Positions 36,759 through 47,749 of a DNA stretch of 64,000 nucleotides are shown here, one piece after another. How positions within the stretch are numbered: position 1 is the first letter of the stretch; each line of letters begins with the position of its first letter. Source of the stretch: Serpula lacrymans var. lacrymans S7.9 (Eukaryota > Basidiomycota > Agaricomycetes > Boletales > Serpulaceae); the NCBI RefSeq assembly GCF_000218685.1, contig NW_006763294.1:1591712-1655711 (forward strand), written 5' to 3'. The notes under the pieces are model-generated. The model was not told where the DNA came from, searched no databases, and saw only the letters and a list, made by a program, of their open reading frames with translations. A program made the position numbers and the translations under genes.

Positions 36759-37943
36759 TCACACTGTGCGGTGGAAAAAGCCATGTTGCATTCGTACTCT
36801 AGTCTTCGCCGGTCTCGCCTTCCGGTGCAGACGGGGGTGGCGACATATTTCTTCATCGGTTTCATCATCTTCCTCATCTATGGTCGTACAATAGTGCCCG
36901 GAACCTGTTGTTGCAGATGGCACAGTGTTACGATAATACATTTTCAGACCTTTAATTTTTATTCTCCTCTTTAACCTTTTACTGTAGTTTTCACACTCTG
37001 TGCTATGCGGCACTTTTCCTTTTGTTCAAACTCCACTTTCTCACACTGCACTGCCTTTCTTTCTATTTTAGATACAAATGTCTCACGCAGTGGAGCTAGT
37101 CACACGGGCTGCGCCCTCTGACATCATTGGCCACTGCCTTCATCAACTGTATAGTACATACATACAAACAAACCTGTAGTAGTATGAATACCCCAATAGA
37201 TCAAGGAGACTCTTCAGCGAGTCCTCCTGTTGTTTACCCACAACTAACTCGGTCCTACCTAAGGGGTAACCACTCCCTCATCACTACCTTTATAGTTGGT
37301 TCTAGTTGTGTGCCGGAGTAACTAATTTTTGGTTGTTACACACAGTGCCCTTCATCGGTTTCATCATCTTCCTCGTCTATGGTCGTATGATAGTGCCCGG
37401 AACCTGTTGTTGCAGATGGCACAGTGCTGGGTGTGGCTGGTTCGGGGGTGGGTGTGGTGCGCTCACTCGGCTGCTGTGAAGATTAGGGATAGTTAACAAG
37501 GTGTATGTATGACTTTACGCACCAAAAAGTAGCCAAAATCATCATTGATTTTGTCCGGAGTAGTCTGGAAGAGACCACCCGAAGCTAGAGAATCCTTTTC
37601 TGGCTGAAGCTGCTCATGCTGTTGGCCGTCTGGTGTATCTGGGGAGATAGGGGTGGTCCTTCAGGACAGAGTGCCAGCTGTGCGAACCTTGCGACGTTTA
37701 CAAGGCAGAGCACGAGCTTTCGGTGTAATGCCAGCTTCTTCTCGTAGCTCTCACAGTGGCAGTTCCCTCGGATTTGCAAAACTTCTCGTGCCAGTGAAAA
37801 GCGCCCCAAAAAACCTTTGTGAGAACACCCTTGCAGTGTCTTTGGCAGTCACAAAGATACTCTTTTGCCATATTGAAGGTAGATGTTGCCTTGATCGATA
37901 GAGAAAGCTCAAAGGGAGGGAAGGGTATCACAGGAAGGGACAT
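36759..37943 (-). pseudogene. Unrecognised minus-strand gene remnant, split by an LTR
   Basis: Minus-strand coding pieces include a Cys/His stretch (EYLCDCQRHCKGVLTKVF...HWHEKF) resembling the N-terminal finger of KDZ-transposon proteins, then TPDGQQHEQLQPEKDSLASGG, a textbook 49-bp intron (37522-37474), PSERTTPTPEPATPSTVPSATTGSGHYH and a basic tail KARPAKTRVRMQHGFF. A TGA interrupts the piece near 37660, and a 79-bp tandem duplication plus a solo LTR interrupt the last exon. Identity with a KDZ-associated gene is only a guess. Confidence 0.4.
36926..37340 (+). repeat. Solo gypsy LTR (58-kb family) with CACAG duplication
   Basis: A 415 bp LTR from TGTTACGATAA to ...GGTTGTTACA, flanked by CACAG on both sides (36921-36925 and 37341-37345). 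It lies at the border of a 79-bp tandem duplication (36851-36925 and 37350-37424). Confidence 0.9.
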
Positions 37944-37959
37944 CAGGAAAAATGGGGGT

Positions 37960-38490
37960 AGCTATATAGAGCTCTATAGCACTATGAGTACTCATAAAGC
38001 TGTTATAGTGGTCAAACCTGTTATAGAACCTTTGCCATCTATAAAGCCTCATATAGCTCTATAAATGCTCTTATAGATGTTGGAAATTGTTGTGTGGCCA
38101 TTAAAAAAAATTAACACAGACAGGATTTGAACTCTCAACCTGCTAGTCAGCTTTTAGGGGACTAAGCAACCTATAACCACACATTGCATTTATCCACTAC
38201 ACCATGAGAGCTTATAAAATGTGTTATACAGGTGTTATATATTGACTTTTTATGGACTTATATTATTTTTTTACTCATTGTCACCACTTATATTTGGATA
38301 AATCATTATTCTTATTTTATGAATATCAAAGATAGAGACTACTATTTCACTAATACAGGCTACATAATTAATTAATACTGTATGATTTATTAGCCCTTTT
38401 AAGCACCTTGAACTATATTACAACTATGACCTTTACAGCTATAGGAGCTATGTAGGCTGCTATAGGCTATAAGAGCACTTATAGTACCTT
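37960..38490. mobile_element. MITE-like, TATAG-rich segment
   Basis: Both ends are packed with CTATAG/TATAGCT-type words in opposite orientations, like the subterminal repeats of some DNA transposons. The interior is AT-rich and holds a tRNA-like sequence. Exact ends and target duplication were not found. Confidence 0.35.
38111..38212 (-). repeat. tRNA-like sequence (SINE head or intron-bearing tRNA pseudogene)
   Basis: On the minus strand TGGTGTAGTGGATAAATG (A-box-like) precedes GAGAGTTCAAATCCTGTC (B-box-like) by about 60 bp, longer than in a plain tRNA. The 5' and 3' acceptor strands do not pair, so a working tRNA is unlikely. Confidence 0.4.
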
Positions 38491-38618
38491 GCCTATAATA
38501 ATATACTTGACTCCAAACACTTCTGACCTCTTTCTATTATTGAACAAGTTTATTAGATTAATCCAGAGTTTGAGGGAATTATAGATACTTCTCCCCTTGG
38601 TTAATTTTTTGCCTACTA

Positions 38619-38884
38619 TATTAAGAACAAAGCTTGAAGGAAGTGTCTAGCCACTTGCTGAGAGCAATCAGGGACTGGAAACTAGAGTCCAATGTGAGTA
38701 ACTAGAGAATAGGAAGCATTGGACTCTGCAGTACTGTCCGATGTTTTGTAAACAAAGGTAAACAAAGCAGCCACAAAGGCGAAATAATAGAGAACACAAT
38801 CAATAGTGAATGGTAGAGGGATAGATAGAAAAAGGAATGAAAATATAGAGGTAGCACAAAGGTGCAGAATCACCAAAACTAACA
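38619..38884 (-). repeat. 3' LTR of copia copy 1 (266 bp)
   Basis: Short LTR form, TGTTAGTTTTGG to ...TTCTTAATA on the minus strand. It lacks a 54 bp internal duplication present in the 5' LTR. Confidence 0.9.
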
Positions 38885-38987
38885 CTCCCCCCTGATGCTG
38901 CACCTCCCAAGCATCAGCTCCCCCCTGCTCTAATCAGTCCCATCATCTTCCTGAACACTTCGACTTTAGGCTTGGCAAGAGCCTTGG

Positions 38988-41900
38988 TCAACAAGTCTGC
39001 AGGCATTTCAGCAGTGGGAACAAAGTAGGAGCAATCTGCCCAGAGTCAACAACATCTCTCAACCAGTGCCATCGCAAATCAAGGTGTTTCATGCGACCAT
39101 GGTGCTCAGGATTCTTGGATACAGAGATGGCAGATTGGTTGTCAATGTGAAGGGTGGAAGGAGAGGTGATAGGATAGCCCATTTCCTTCAACAGATTTCG
39201 CATCCAGCAGATCTCTTTGCCAGCCTCAACAGCAGCAATATATTCTGCTTCAGTGGTGGATAGAGCAACAATGTTCTGAAGCTTGGAGCTCCAGGAGACA
39301 GCACCAGATCCCATCTTGACAATATAGGCACCAGTAGAACGACCAGAGTCCTTGTCACCACCATGATCGGCATCAGAGAAAGTGGTGAAGAGTTCAGTGG
39401 AATTGGGATCAGGACCAAGGACAAGGGAGTGATCAAGGGTGCCTTGCAAGTAGCGAAACAAGTGCTTGACAGCGCTCCAGTGAGTGAGACCAGGATTAGA
39501 GTTATATCTGGCAAGGACTCCAACAGTGTAGGCAATGTCAGGACGAGTGGTGGTGGCCAAATACATCAGAGCACCAACAGCAGCAAGGTAGGGAATGTCC
39601 TTCATCATAGCAGCATCACTGGATGTCTTGGGAGACATGTCCTTGGTGAGGCGCAAACCAGGATCCATAGGAGTGGACACAGGTTTGCAGTCCTTCATGC
39701 CAAAGCGCTCCAGAATGTCCAGAGTGTACTGATGTTGGGACAAGGATATAGTGCAATTGCTGATGTCTCTGGTGATGGATATGCCAAGTAGGTAGGAAGT
39801 AGGGCCAAGATCACGAAGCTTGAAGTGCTGGGAGAGATCCTTGACAGCTTGGTCAAGTGCAGAAGTAGAAGTGGATGCCAGTGTCATGTCATCAACAAAG
39901 ACAGGCAGGATAATGCGCACATCAGCTCTGTTAAAGACATAGATGGCAGAGTCTGAATAAGTACGCTTGAATCCGAGTTTTTCAAGCACAGTGTGCATCT
40001 TCTGGTTCCACATTCTGCCTCCCTGCTTTGTCCCATAGATGGCCTTGTCCAACTGGCAAACAAGATTGCGAGGACCCTGATGGAATCCCTCTGGCTGGTG
40101 CATGTAGACCTTGACATCCATGACTCCATTGAGGAATGCATGGGAAATGTCAATGGAGCGCAAATGGAGGTTGTGGATGGCTGCAATGGCAAGGACAACT
40201 CTGATGGACGATATACGGACAGTGGGTGCAAATATTTCGAGGAAATCAAAGCCAGGGCGCTGGTTATAACCTTTGGCCACATATCTGGCCTTGTAGCGCT
40301 CAACAGTGCCATCTGAGTTGCGCTTGATCTTGAAGACCCACTTGCCACCAATTGCCTTGACTCCAGGAGGTAGTTCCACTAGTGACCAAGTACCATTGCG
40401 CTCATGAGCTTGGAGCTCTTCCATGGCTGCCTCTCTCCACTTGTTCGCATCTGGGCGCCTCATAGCGTCTGCAAACGACCTAGGTTCAGCAGAATCACCA
40501 AAGTGGGCCATTTGATCACCATCTGCCTCAGAATCACTGTCACTGTCAATGGCAGGAGTGGGTTCTCTGTGTTGAACCCACCACTCTCCAGGTGGTTTCT
40601 TAGCCCTAACAGGACGTCTGAGAGCAAGAGGCATATCAGGAGATGGTGAACGATGAAGAGGTTGGTCTGGGAGTACAGGAGGCTGATTTACAGGAGGTTC
40701 TGGATCAAGGTCCAAATGAGGCCCATTGTCAGGCAATGGCTGAGGCTGCTGAAGCGCAGCTGGTGGGCCCATATCTCCCCCTGGACCTGGTGCAGGCACA
40801 TCCTCAATCAGGCCCAATGGCATGGATAGCGCAGGTGGAGTAGGAGGTGGAGCTGGAGGTGGGACATTGTCAGAAGACCTCTTCAAGCCAGGGAAGTAGC
40901 GCTCATCAAAATCAGCTCTCTCAGAGATAACAGTGCGCTTGGTGGTAGGATTGTAGAACTTCCATCCCTTGTACCCCTCAGGGTAACCAATGAACACACA
41001 TTTCTCCATATGAGAGCCAAAGACGCCCCTCTTGTCCTTTTGTACATGCACATAGGCAGTGCAGCCCCAAACGCGAAGGTGAGACATGTCAGGCTTGCGT
41101 CCATACCACAGCTCAAAGGGAGTGGCATGGGCCACTGCATCAGTGGGACACCTGTTCCAGACATGCACCAAAGCGGACAGACATTCACCCCAAAAGCTAT
41201 TAGGCAATCCAGACTCTGATAACATGGCAGTGATACGCTCAGTCAGAAGTCTGTTTGCTCGCTCTGCCACACCGTTCTGCTGAGGACGATTCCTGGTGGT
41301 ATGCTGTCTCACAATCCCATGGTCATCTGTGAATTGCTCAAATTCCTTGGACATGTACTCTCCCCCTTTGTCATCACGCAGAGCCTTGATTTTGCGCTCC
41401 AATTGAGTCTCAGCATAAGCCTTGAATCTCTTGAAAGCATCAAAGACATCTGACTTGGCCTTGAGAGGCACAACAACACGGAATCGACTGTGATCATCAA
41501 TGAAGGTGACCCAGTAGCGATAACCAGAGAATGTGGGGGAAGAGACTTGGTGAACATCAGAGTGGATGAGGTCCAAAGGATGAGCAGAGCGAGTATCAGA
41601 TGAGGGGAATGGATTGGCATGCATCTTGCCAGACAAGCACGGTTCACAGACAGGATCAGGAGCAGCCTTGGAGTCCAGTGTCAGCCCAGTAACCAGATCT
41701 CTCTGTATCAGTCTCTTGACATCAGCATGATGGTGATGAGCCAATCTGCGATGCCAGAGCGTCAAATCAAGTGGTATAGTCACAGTGAAATGTCCCAGTT
41801 CAACACAAGCAGCAGTAGATCCATCAAGGAATGCTGCATTGTTGTCATTGATAGTTGCAGTGAACAAGAGAGTGTTGTCACGCATAAAGGACATGGAATG

Positions 41901-43148
41901 AGACGAAATGGTGACATTGAAACCACTTTGACGAGTTAAATACAAGACTGAGAGGAGATTATTTCGAAGATCTGGTACATGGAGCACTCTAGAGAATTCC
42001 ACAGCCCTAGCCACTTTGCCATTCATCACAGGATTAAACACCACAGTACCAACACCAGCTGAATAGACGACAGTGTGATCAGCCAGCTTGATTGGCACAC
42101 AATATGGGGTATAGTGGTGCACCCAATGACGATGAGGTGTCATATGAGAAGTGGTGCCTGTGTCTGCATTCCAATCAACGTCAGCATCAAGTTGGAGAGG
42201 GCAGTGAGGATCAGAGGGATGAATGGGACGAAGACTTGCATTTCCAGCTGATTCAGTGACCACAGTAGATGAATTGGCATTATTGGGCGAAGATTTGGGC
42301 TGCTGAGAGGTATTCTGAGAGTTGCTGGAGCCTGCCTGAGCCTTATTGCCACGCTTGTAGCGGTTCTTAGCGCCCTCCACCGCCTGTTGGCGACTGATAA
42401 CATATCTGTGGCATTTATCCTGGGTATGACCAAGTAAACCACAGAAATCATACTGAATGCGAGTAGAGGTGGTGGATTGGTTGCAATGATGGCAGTTAGG
42501 ATGGGTGCAGGTGCTATTGGCAGTGGTAGACGAAGAATGCAAGGCAGAATCGACTTCAGCACGACGACGGCGATTGACCTCTTCAGCAAGGAAAGCATCC
42601 CTGAGCTGGGTCTTGTCCAAGGTGCCCAGAAGCAGTAAAGATGAAGTGAAGTGGGCATACTGATCAGGAAGCGCCCTAATCATGGCCATACATGTCAGTT
42701 CATCGTCCAATTCAGCCAATTTAAAGCCTGTAGGACGAAGATTTTGAATCTGATGCATGCCTTCGTCAATCCTGGTCATGAGAGACTGCAGGGACTCGTC
42801 CTCCTTCTTTCTGATAGAGAAGAAGTCGTCATAGGCGTTAAATCTCGTCCCAGGCTTCTTAGAGACGTGCACAATGGCCAGTTTCTCCCAGATCTTGACA
42901 GGATCATCAATGATGCCATCAAGATGGATGCGCTGCTCTTTGGTGACATTGAGGTATAATGCACCAGCAGCCTTTTCAGCTCTCAACTCCCATTTCTCTA
43001 TTGCTTCAGCGTCAGTCCCAGGACACTTTTCAGCACCAGAGACAAGCCTCCACAGTCCCTTGGTCATCAACCAAGCTTGCATTTCACCACTCCACTGGGG
43101 GTAGTTAGTGCCAGACAAGGGATGGAACTTGGGATCAGAGTCAGACAT
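38988..43148 (-). CDS. Copia gag-pol polyprotein, copy 1
   Basis: A 1386-codon frame identical in translation to the one at 50367-54527; see that entry for the domain order. The frame ends early through a single-base shift near position 39030: the conserved tail (VPTAEMPADLLTKAL and on) continues in another frame to 38914. All main catalytic motifs are present. Confidence 0.92.
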   Translation of the reverse strand: MSDSDPKFHPLSGTNYPQWSGEMQAWLMTKGLWRLVSGAEKCPGTDAEAIEKWELRAEKAAGALYLNVTKEQRIHLDGIIDDPVKIWEKLAIVHVSKKPGTRFNAYDDFFSIRKKEDESLQSLMTRIDEGMHQIQNLRPTGFKLAELDDELTCMAMIRALPDQYAHFTSSLLLLGTLDKTQLRDAFLAEEVNRRRRAEVDSALHSSSTTANSTCTHPNCHHCNQSTTSTRIQYDFCGLLGHTQDKCHRYVISRQQAVEGAKNRYKRGNKAQAGSSNSQNTSQQPKSSPNNANSSTVVTESAGNASLRPIHPSDPHCPLQLDADVDWNADTGTTSHMTPHRHWVHHYTPYCVPIKLADHTVVYSAGVGTVVFNPVMNGKVARAVEFSRVLHVPDLRNNLLSVLYLTRQSGFNVTISSHSMSFMRDNTLLFTATINDNNAAFLDGSTAACVELGHFTVTIPLDLTLWHRRLAHHHHADVKRLIQRDLVTGLTLDSKAAPDPVCEPCLSGKMHANPFPSSDTRSAHPLDLIHSDVHQVSSPTFSGYRYWVTFIDDHSRFRVVVPLKAKSDVFDAFKRFKAYAETQLERKIKALRDDKGGEYMSKEFEQFTDDHGIVRQHTTRNRPQQNGVAERANRLLTERITAMLSESGLPNSFWGECLSALVHVWNRCPTDAVAHATPFELWYGRKPDMSHLRVWGCTAYVHVQKDKRGVFGSHMEKCVFIGYPEGYKGWKFYNPTTKRTVISERADFDERYFPGLKRSSDNVPPPAPPPTPPALSMPLGLIEDVPAPGPGGDMGPPAALQQPQPLPDNGPHLDLDPEPPVNQPPVLPDQPLHRSPSPDMPLALRRPVRAKKPPGEWWVQHREPTPAIDSDSDSEADGDQMAHFGDSAEPRSFADAMRRPDANKWREAAMEELQAHERNGTWSLVELPPGVKAIGGKWVFKIKRNSDGTVERYKARYVAKGYNQRPGFDFLEIFAPTVRISSIRVVLAIAAIHNLHLRSIDISHAFLNGVMDVKVYMHQPEGFHQGPRNLVCQLDKAIYGTKQGGRMWNQKMHTVLEKLGFKRTYSDSAIYVFNRADVRIILPVFVDDMTLASTSTSALDQAVKDLSQHFKLRDLGPTSYLLGISITRDISNCTISLSQHQYTLDILERFGMKDCKPVSTPMDPGLRLTKDMSPKTSSDAAMMKDIPYLAAVGALMYLATTTRPDIAYTVGVLARYNSNPGLTHWSAVKHLFRYLQGTLDHSLVLGPDPNSTELFTTFSDADHGGDKDSGRSTGAYIVKMGSGAVSWSSKLQNIVALSTTEAEYIAAVEAGKEICWMRNLLKEMGYPITSPSTLHIDNQSAISVSKNPEHHGRMKHLDLRWHWLRDVVDSGQIAPTLFPLLKCLQTC

Positions 43149-44314
43149 GATGGGTGTTGTATAAGACGATAGAGCAAAGATAAATGATGTAGGAGACGGC
43201 TATAGGCGATGAAACAGTGGCAAAGACAATGGGTAACAGTAGGAGGTGAGCAGATAAGATGGTGAGGCGGTAGAGAGAGGATATGGAGAGGGTCAGAAAG
43301 CGCAAGGATAGGTCCAAATAGGGTCCAAAAAGCGTCCAAAAGCGATCCAGGAGGGTGCTAAGGCTTCCTAGTGCTGCTACAGGGTTACGCCTGTGTTCCC
43401 CTTTCAATACCACACTGATATTAACAGAGAAATCGCCTCGAGACAGTGTTGGTTAATAGGGCTTGTATATGAGTCAACAAAGTGACTTAAGCTCCCCAAA
43501 CACCGCAGACTGAGAGAGGCTCTAGGCAACAGCAAACTGAGGCAATGCAGGCGAGCTTCACAGTCTATAGGCTTGTTCTATCTGATAATGGACAGAGCAG
43601 AGAAGATTGGAGCTTTATGCACACACCAGATATGCCAAAAAGCGAAAAATAGGGCAAAAAGTCGAAAATGATGCAGAGACAGATAGGATGGATGGATTGC
43701 CCCCTAATCAGAGGTATATGGAACGTTTATATAGAGCAATAGATGGCCCAAATATCACAACAAGTGAAGCACAGGATGTGGAGATATGCAATAGGGGTGC
43801 AATAGGGGTGAAAGTGCCAAAAATGCGAACTTCACAGAGGGTGATGGAGTGGATGGATTGCCCCCAAATTGAGGGTGTAGAGTGCGATAGTATAGGGTAC
43901 TAGATGGCTCAAATAGGGCCAAGATCCGAGCACAGGATGTGGAGATATGGAGTAGGGGGCCAAAAGGTGATCAAATGATGATGAAGGCTCACAGAAAGAT
44001 CCAGCTCAAATCCAACCGCTCTGACAGGTCTCCTAGGGTTATTTAGGCCGTAGAAGACGATGGTAGAAGTTTGGGGACGATCAGATAAGGATTGGGTGAG
44101 ATATGATACAGATAAGACCAAAAAAGCGTCCAAAATGGGGGTAACTTGCAACAAGGAGTTGTTGTTGGAGATCAGGATGAGATCAGAGTAATCTGAGGTG
44201 ATGGATGGGATAATAGGAGTCCCAGAAGACGATGGTTACGATGGATAAGCAGTAGGACGCTTGGATGGTGAGATATGAGGTCAGGAAGATGGCTAGAGCA
44301 CAGGGCTCATAACC

Positions 44315-44634
44315 TATTAAGAACAAAGCTTGAAGGAAGTGTCTAGCCACTTGCTGAGAGCAATCAGGGACTGGAACTAGAGTCCAATGTGAGTAACTAT
44401 ATTATTAGAGAGTATGACAGGTATACAGTACCTAGAGTCCAATGTGAGTAACTAGAGAATAGGAAGCATTGGACTCTGCAGTACTGTCCGATGTTTTGTA
44501 AACAAAGGTAAACAAAGGAGCCACAAAGGCGAAATAATAGAGAACACAATCAACACTGAATGGTAGAGGGATAGATAGAGAAAGGAATGAAAATATAGAG
44601 GTAGCACAAAGGTGCAGAATCACCAAAACTAACA
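44315..44634 (-). repeat. 5' LTR of copia copy 1 (320 bp)
   Basis: Long LTR form with two copies of the GTTACTCACATTGGACTCTAG block. It is followed on the minus strand directly by the primer-binding site. Confidence 0.9.
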
Positions 44635-46892
44635 CAAGCTTCAGTTGTGGTGGGAGGACAAGGTGCGGATGTACATGGAGATGCAAGGCAGGCGAGGGAT
44701 GAGATTCAGGAATATATTGATGGTCACTATATTGGTCCTGTGGAAACATGCTGGCATCTCCTGGAGTTCCCTATGCATGAAGAAAAACCAACAGTATTGC
44801 GCCTGCCCGTTCACTTAGAGGATCAACAAACTGTATTCTTCAATGCCCATGATAATGCAGAGAATATAATCAATAACAACTGTACATCAAAGACTCAACT
44901 CACAGAATAGTTCACTGCCAATAAAGATCACCCTGAAGGCCGTCACATACCTTATCAGGATTATCCTCAATATTTTGTCTGGAACAAAGGTGAAAAAATG
45001 GACTCCAAGAAAACAACAATTTGCTATAGGGAGAATGATGTTTGTCCATCCAAGCCAAGGGGAGCACTTCTACCTCCATACACTGCTCACAGTGGTCCCT
45101 GGAGCAGAGAGTTGGGAAGATTTGTGCACATTTGATGGGGTTTTACATCCAACTTACAAAGCTGCATGTGCTGCACGTGGCCTGTTAGAAGACGATGGTG
45201 AATGGGATCAGTGTTTGGCAGAAGCAGGAGATATGCAGACAGGCCCTGAACTCTGTGCTCTCTTTGCAGTTATCTTACTGCAATGTCTCCCAAATGAGCC
45301 TGCAAACCTTCAGAATTGGCACAAACACAAGATTTGTGATGATTTACACCATCGCCTTCTACAAAGAGGGATTGCCCAACCTTCAGAAGACCAGATTTAT
45401 GATTATAGACTATTCTTGCTGGATGAAGCACCAATGCAACACCGTCATGGGATTGAAGCATTAGATTGTATATTACAGGACATTTTGGATAATCAACTTC
45501 CATTTGGAGGCATTACAATGGTCTTTGGAGGGGACTTCCGCCAAACAACACCTGTTGTTCCAAGAAGGTCAAGGCAACGCATTATTTCTGCCTCTCTTAG
45601 AAGGTCACGACTGTGGACAAATATCCATGTCTGCTATCTCACACAGAACATATGCCTGCACCGTACTCCAGAAAGTGAAGCCTTTGCTAGCTGGATGTTG
45701 GTGGTGGTCTTGGAATTGCAGGAGATGGAACTATTGAGCTTCCCGCCAACATGCTTATGCTAGAAAACACCATAGACTCATTAGTCAACACTACCTATCC
45801 TGGAATTGCAAATGGAGACAAAGATGACCATTATTTCCTCCACCGCACCATCCTCTCCACAAAAAATGATGCCGTTAGCAACCTTAATTCAGCAATCCTC
45901 ACAAAATTCCCTGGAGAAGAGTTAGCAGCTCTGTAAGTGGTTGGAGAGGGACATGAATATTATCCTGTGGAATTCTTGAACTCCTTGCAAGTATATGGCC
46001 TTCCACTTATGCTCCTCCATGATATTGATCCCCTAAATGGACTCTGTAATGGAACACACATGATTTTGAAAGAGATGAAGAGAAGAGTATGTTAGTTTTG
46101 GTGATTCTGCACCTTTGTGCTACCTCTATATTTTCATTCCTTTCTCTATCTATTCTTCTATCATTCAGTATTGATTGTGTTCTCTATTATTTCGCCTTTG
46201 TGGCTGCTTTGTTTACCTTTGTTTACAAAACATCGGACAGTACTGCAGAGTCCAATGCTTCCTATTCTCTAGTTACTCACATTGGACTCTAGGTACTGTA
46301 TACCTGTCATACATACTCTCTAATAATATAGTTACTCACATTGGACTCTAGTTCCAGTCCCTGATTGCTCTCAGCAAGTGGCTAGACACTTCCTTCAAGC
46401 TTTGTTCTTAATAGAGTATTGAAATGCCGTGTCTTGGGAGGAAAACATGCAGGAAAGATAGCTTTTATTCCACGCCTCACATTGGAACCTTCATCAGAAA
46501 AATTGCCCATCAAGCTATCACATCGTCAATTCCCTGTCCGTGCTGCCTTTGCCATGACCATCAACAAGTCTCAAGGTCAATCAGTGACACAGGTTGGGCT
46601 GGATTTACATGTTCCAGTGTTTTCACATGGGCAATGTTATGTTGCATTGTCTCGCTGCACTTCAGGAGAGAAAATGAAAGTGCTATTTCCACATGGTTCA
46701 AATGATAGATGTACTGTCAATGTGGTGTATCCCGAAATTCTGATCGGCTTTATCTGTGACTGGCAAGTAGATTTTTCCCCAATTCTCACCCTTTTTACTA
46801 AAGTGTTTTATTCTCAGATCATATTTTCATCATTTACCATTTCTGGAGTCTCTTTTTTTATTTCTCATCAATTTATCAATATAGTACCATAG
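44635..46892 (+). pseudogene. Helitron Pif1-type helicase fragment
   Basis: Plus-strand pieces give ARDEIQEYIDGHYIGPVETCW, RLPVHLEDQQTVFF, QFAIGRMMFVHPSQGEHFYL, VHPTYKA-type and EDDGEWDQCL blocks, then DEAPMQHRH (motif II), GGDFRQTTPVVP (motif III) and, after an LTR insertion, FPVRAAFAMTINKSQGQSV and VALSRC (last motifs). These are the helicase of the Rep-helicase protein of Helitrons. The Walker A segment between LFLLD and DEAPM is missing. A TAG at 44908-44910 and a frame change near 45700 add damage. The Rep domain is absent; the left side is cut by copia copy 1. Similarity ends near 46742. Confidence 0.85.
46090..46413 (+). repeat. Solo copia LTR with GAGTA duplication
   Basis: A 324 bp LTR of the long form, flanked by GAGTA at 46085-46089 and 46414-46418. 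It splits the Helitron helicase reading, which resumes correctly after it. This copy fixes the true LTR ends (TGTTAG ... TTAATA). Confidence 0.93.
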
Positions 46893-47749
46893 ACTTTTTA
46901 CGTTACAATATATGTTGATGTTTGCAAAGATTCAATGAACCATCTGCTTGATTCAGTATACTGTGCAAGTTTAGGGCAGGCTTATAAGGACATTCAACAA
47001 CAGAACTGCAAGTCAAACATGCATCATAGGATTCAAAGACTTAACATACATTACAGACAGCATAAGTTTACTTAACAGTGGTATTATTATTAATATTATT
47101 TATTATATCACAAAAACATCGCACCAGTGGCAGAGCCACGAGCTGGACCTCGTCTATAACGAAGGGGACGGTGGTCCCAAATGCCGCATGCGAGCCACAT
47201 TGCGTCGGTTATTTCACTTAGTTTTGCTTGCGTGGTTTTTGTGGCAACACAGAAGCAGTACAGTGTGTAACACCATAAACTGGCAAATCCCACGGTCCAA
47301 ATTTAAAAATGTATCTCCTCTCTCAGATCACCATATATCATCCTAGAAATCATATAAAATAGAAGATATATACTATACTAATAAACCTATCAGAGCAGAA
47401 TTTTAAACTTTCTCCATCTGAAAATAGGTATCAAAGAATTTCTGAATTTCAGTCGGAGTATGCTGAAGTTTCCTTATTTAGTAATTTTTATAATTGGAGA
47501 GTTAAATAATTGCCATATGCAGTAGCTACCATACATTGCATATTGCAGTGTGTTTGTACTAAATAGCCATTCATAGTAAGATAGGGTGCATGCAGAGCCC
47601 TCTGATGTCAGGTGGTGTGACATTTTGTGACACTTAGCAGCGGTGCACCGGTGTGACAATCCAAATTGAGAAGGTGGGTTTGGCCTTCCAAAGGCCCAAG
47701 GCAATCAAGGGCAAGTCGAGAGAAACAGAAAGAAGCAAATCTATATCGG
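46893..47749. other. Spacer with a Helitron-like 5' terminus at 47153
   Basis: No gene is seen. At 47153 a plus-strand TC start opens a ~28 bp stretch (TCTATAACGAAGGGG and on) that is also found on the minus strand at 60289, and similarity continues for about 80 bp (AAACTAAG, AAACCACGC words). I read this as the 5' end of a Helitron family. Confidence 0.45.

Larger units (their letters stand above)
38619..44634 (-). mobile_element. Ty1/copia retrotransposon, copy 1 (inverted)
   Basis: A complete 6016 bp element on the minus strand: 5' LTR (44634-44315), half-tRNA primer site (44314-44303), a 1.15 kb leader, gag-pol, a purine tract and 3' LTR (38884-38619). It is nearly identical to copy 2 at 48884-54896. 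The bases outside its ends (TACTA and CAAGC) do not match, so it lacks a target-site duplication. Confidence 0.93.

Noticed and set aside
39363..42959. Many plus-strand frames of 60-140 codons over copia copy 1 (and their mirror images in copy 2)
   Set aside because: They are antisense shadows of the copia polyprotein.
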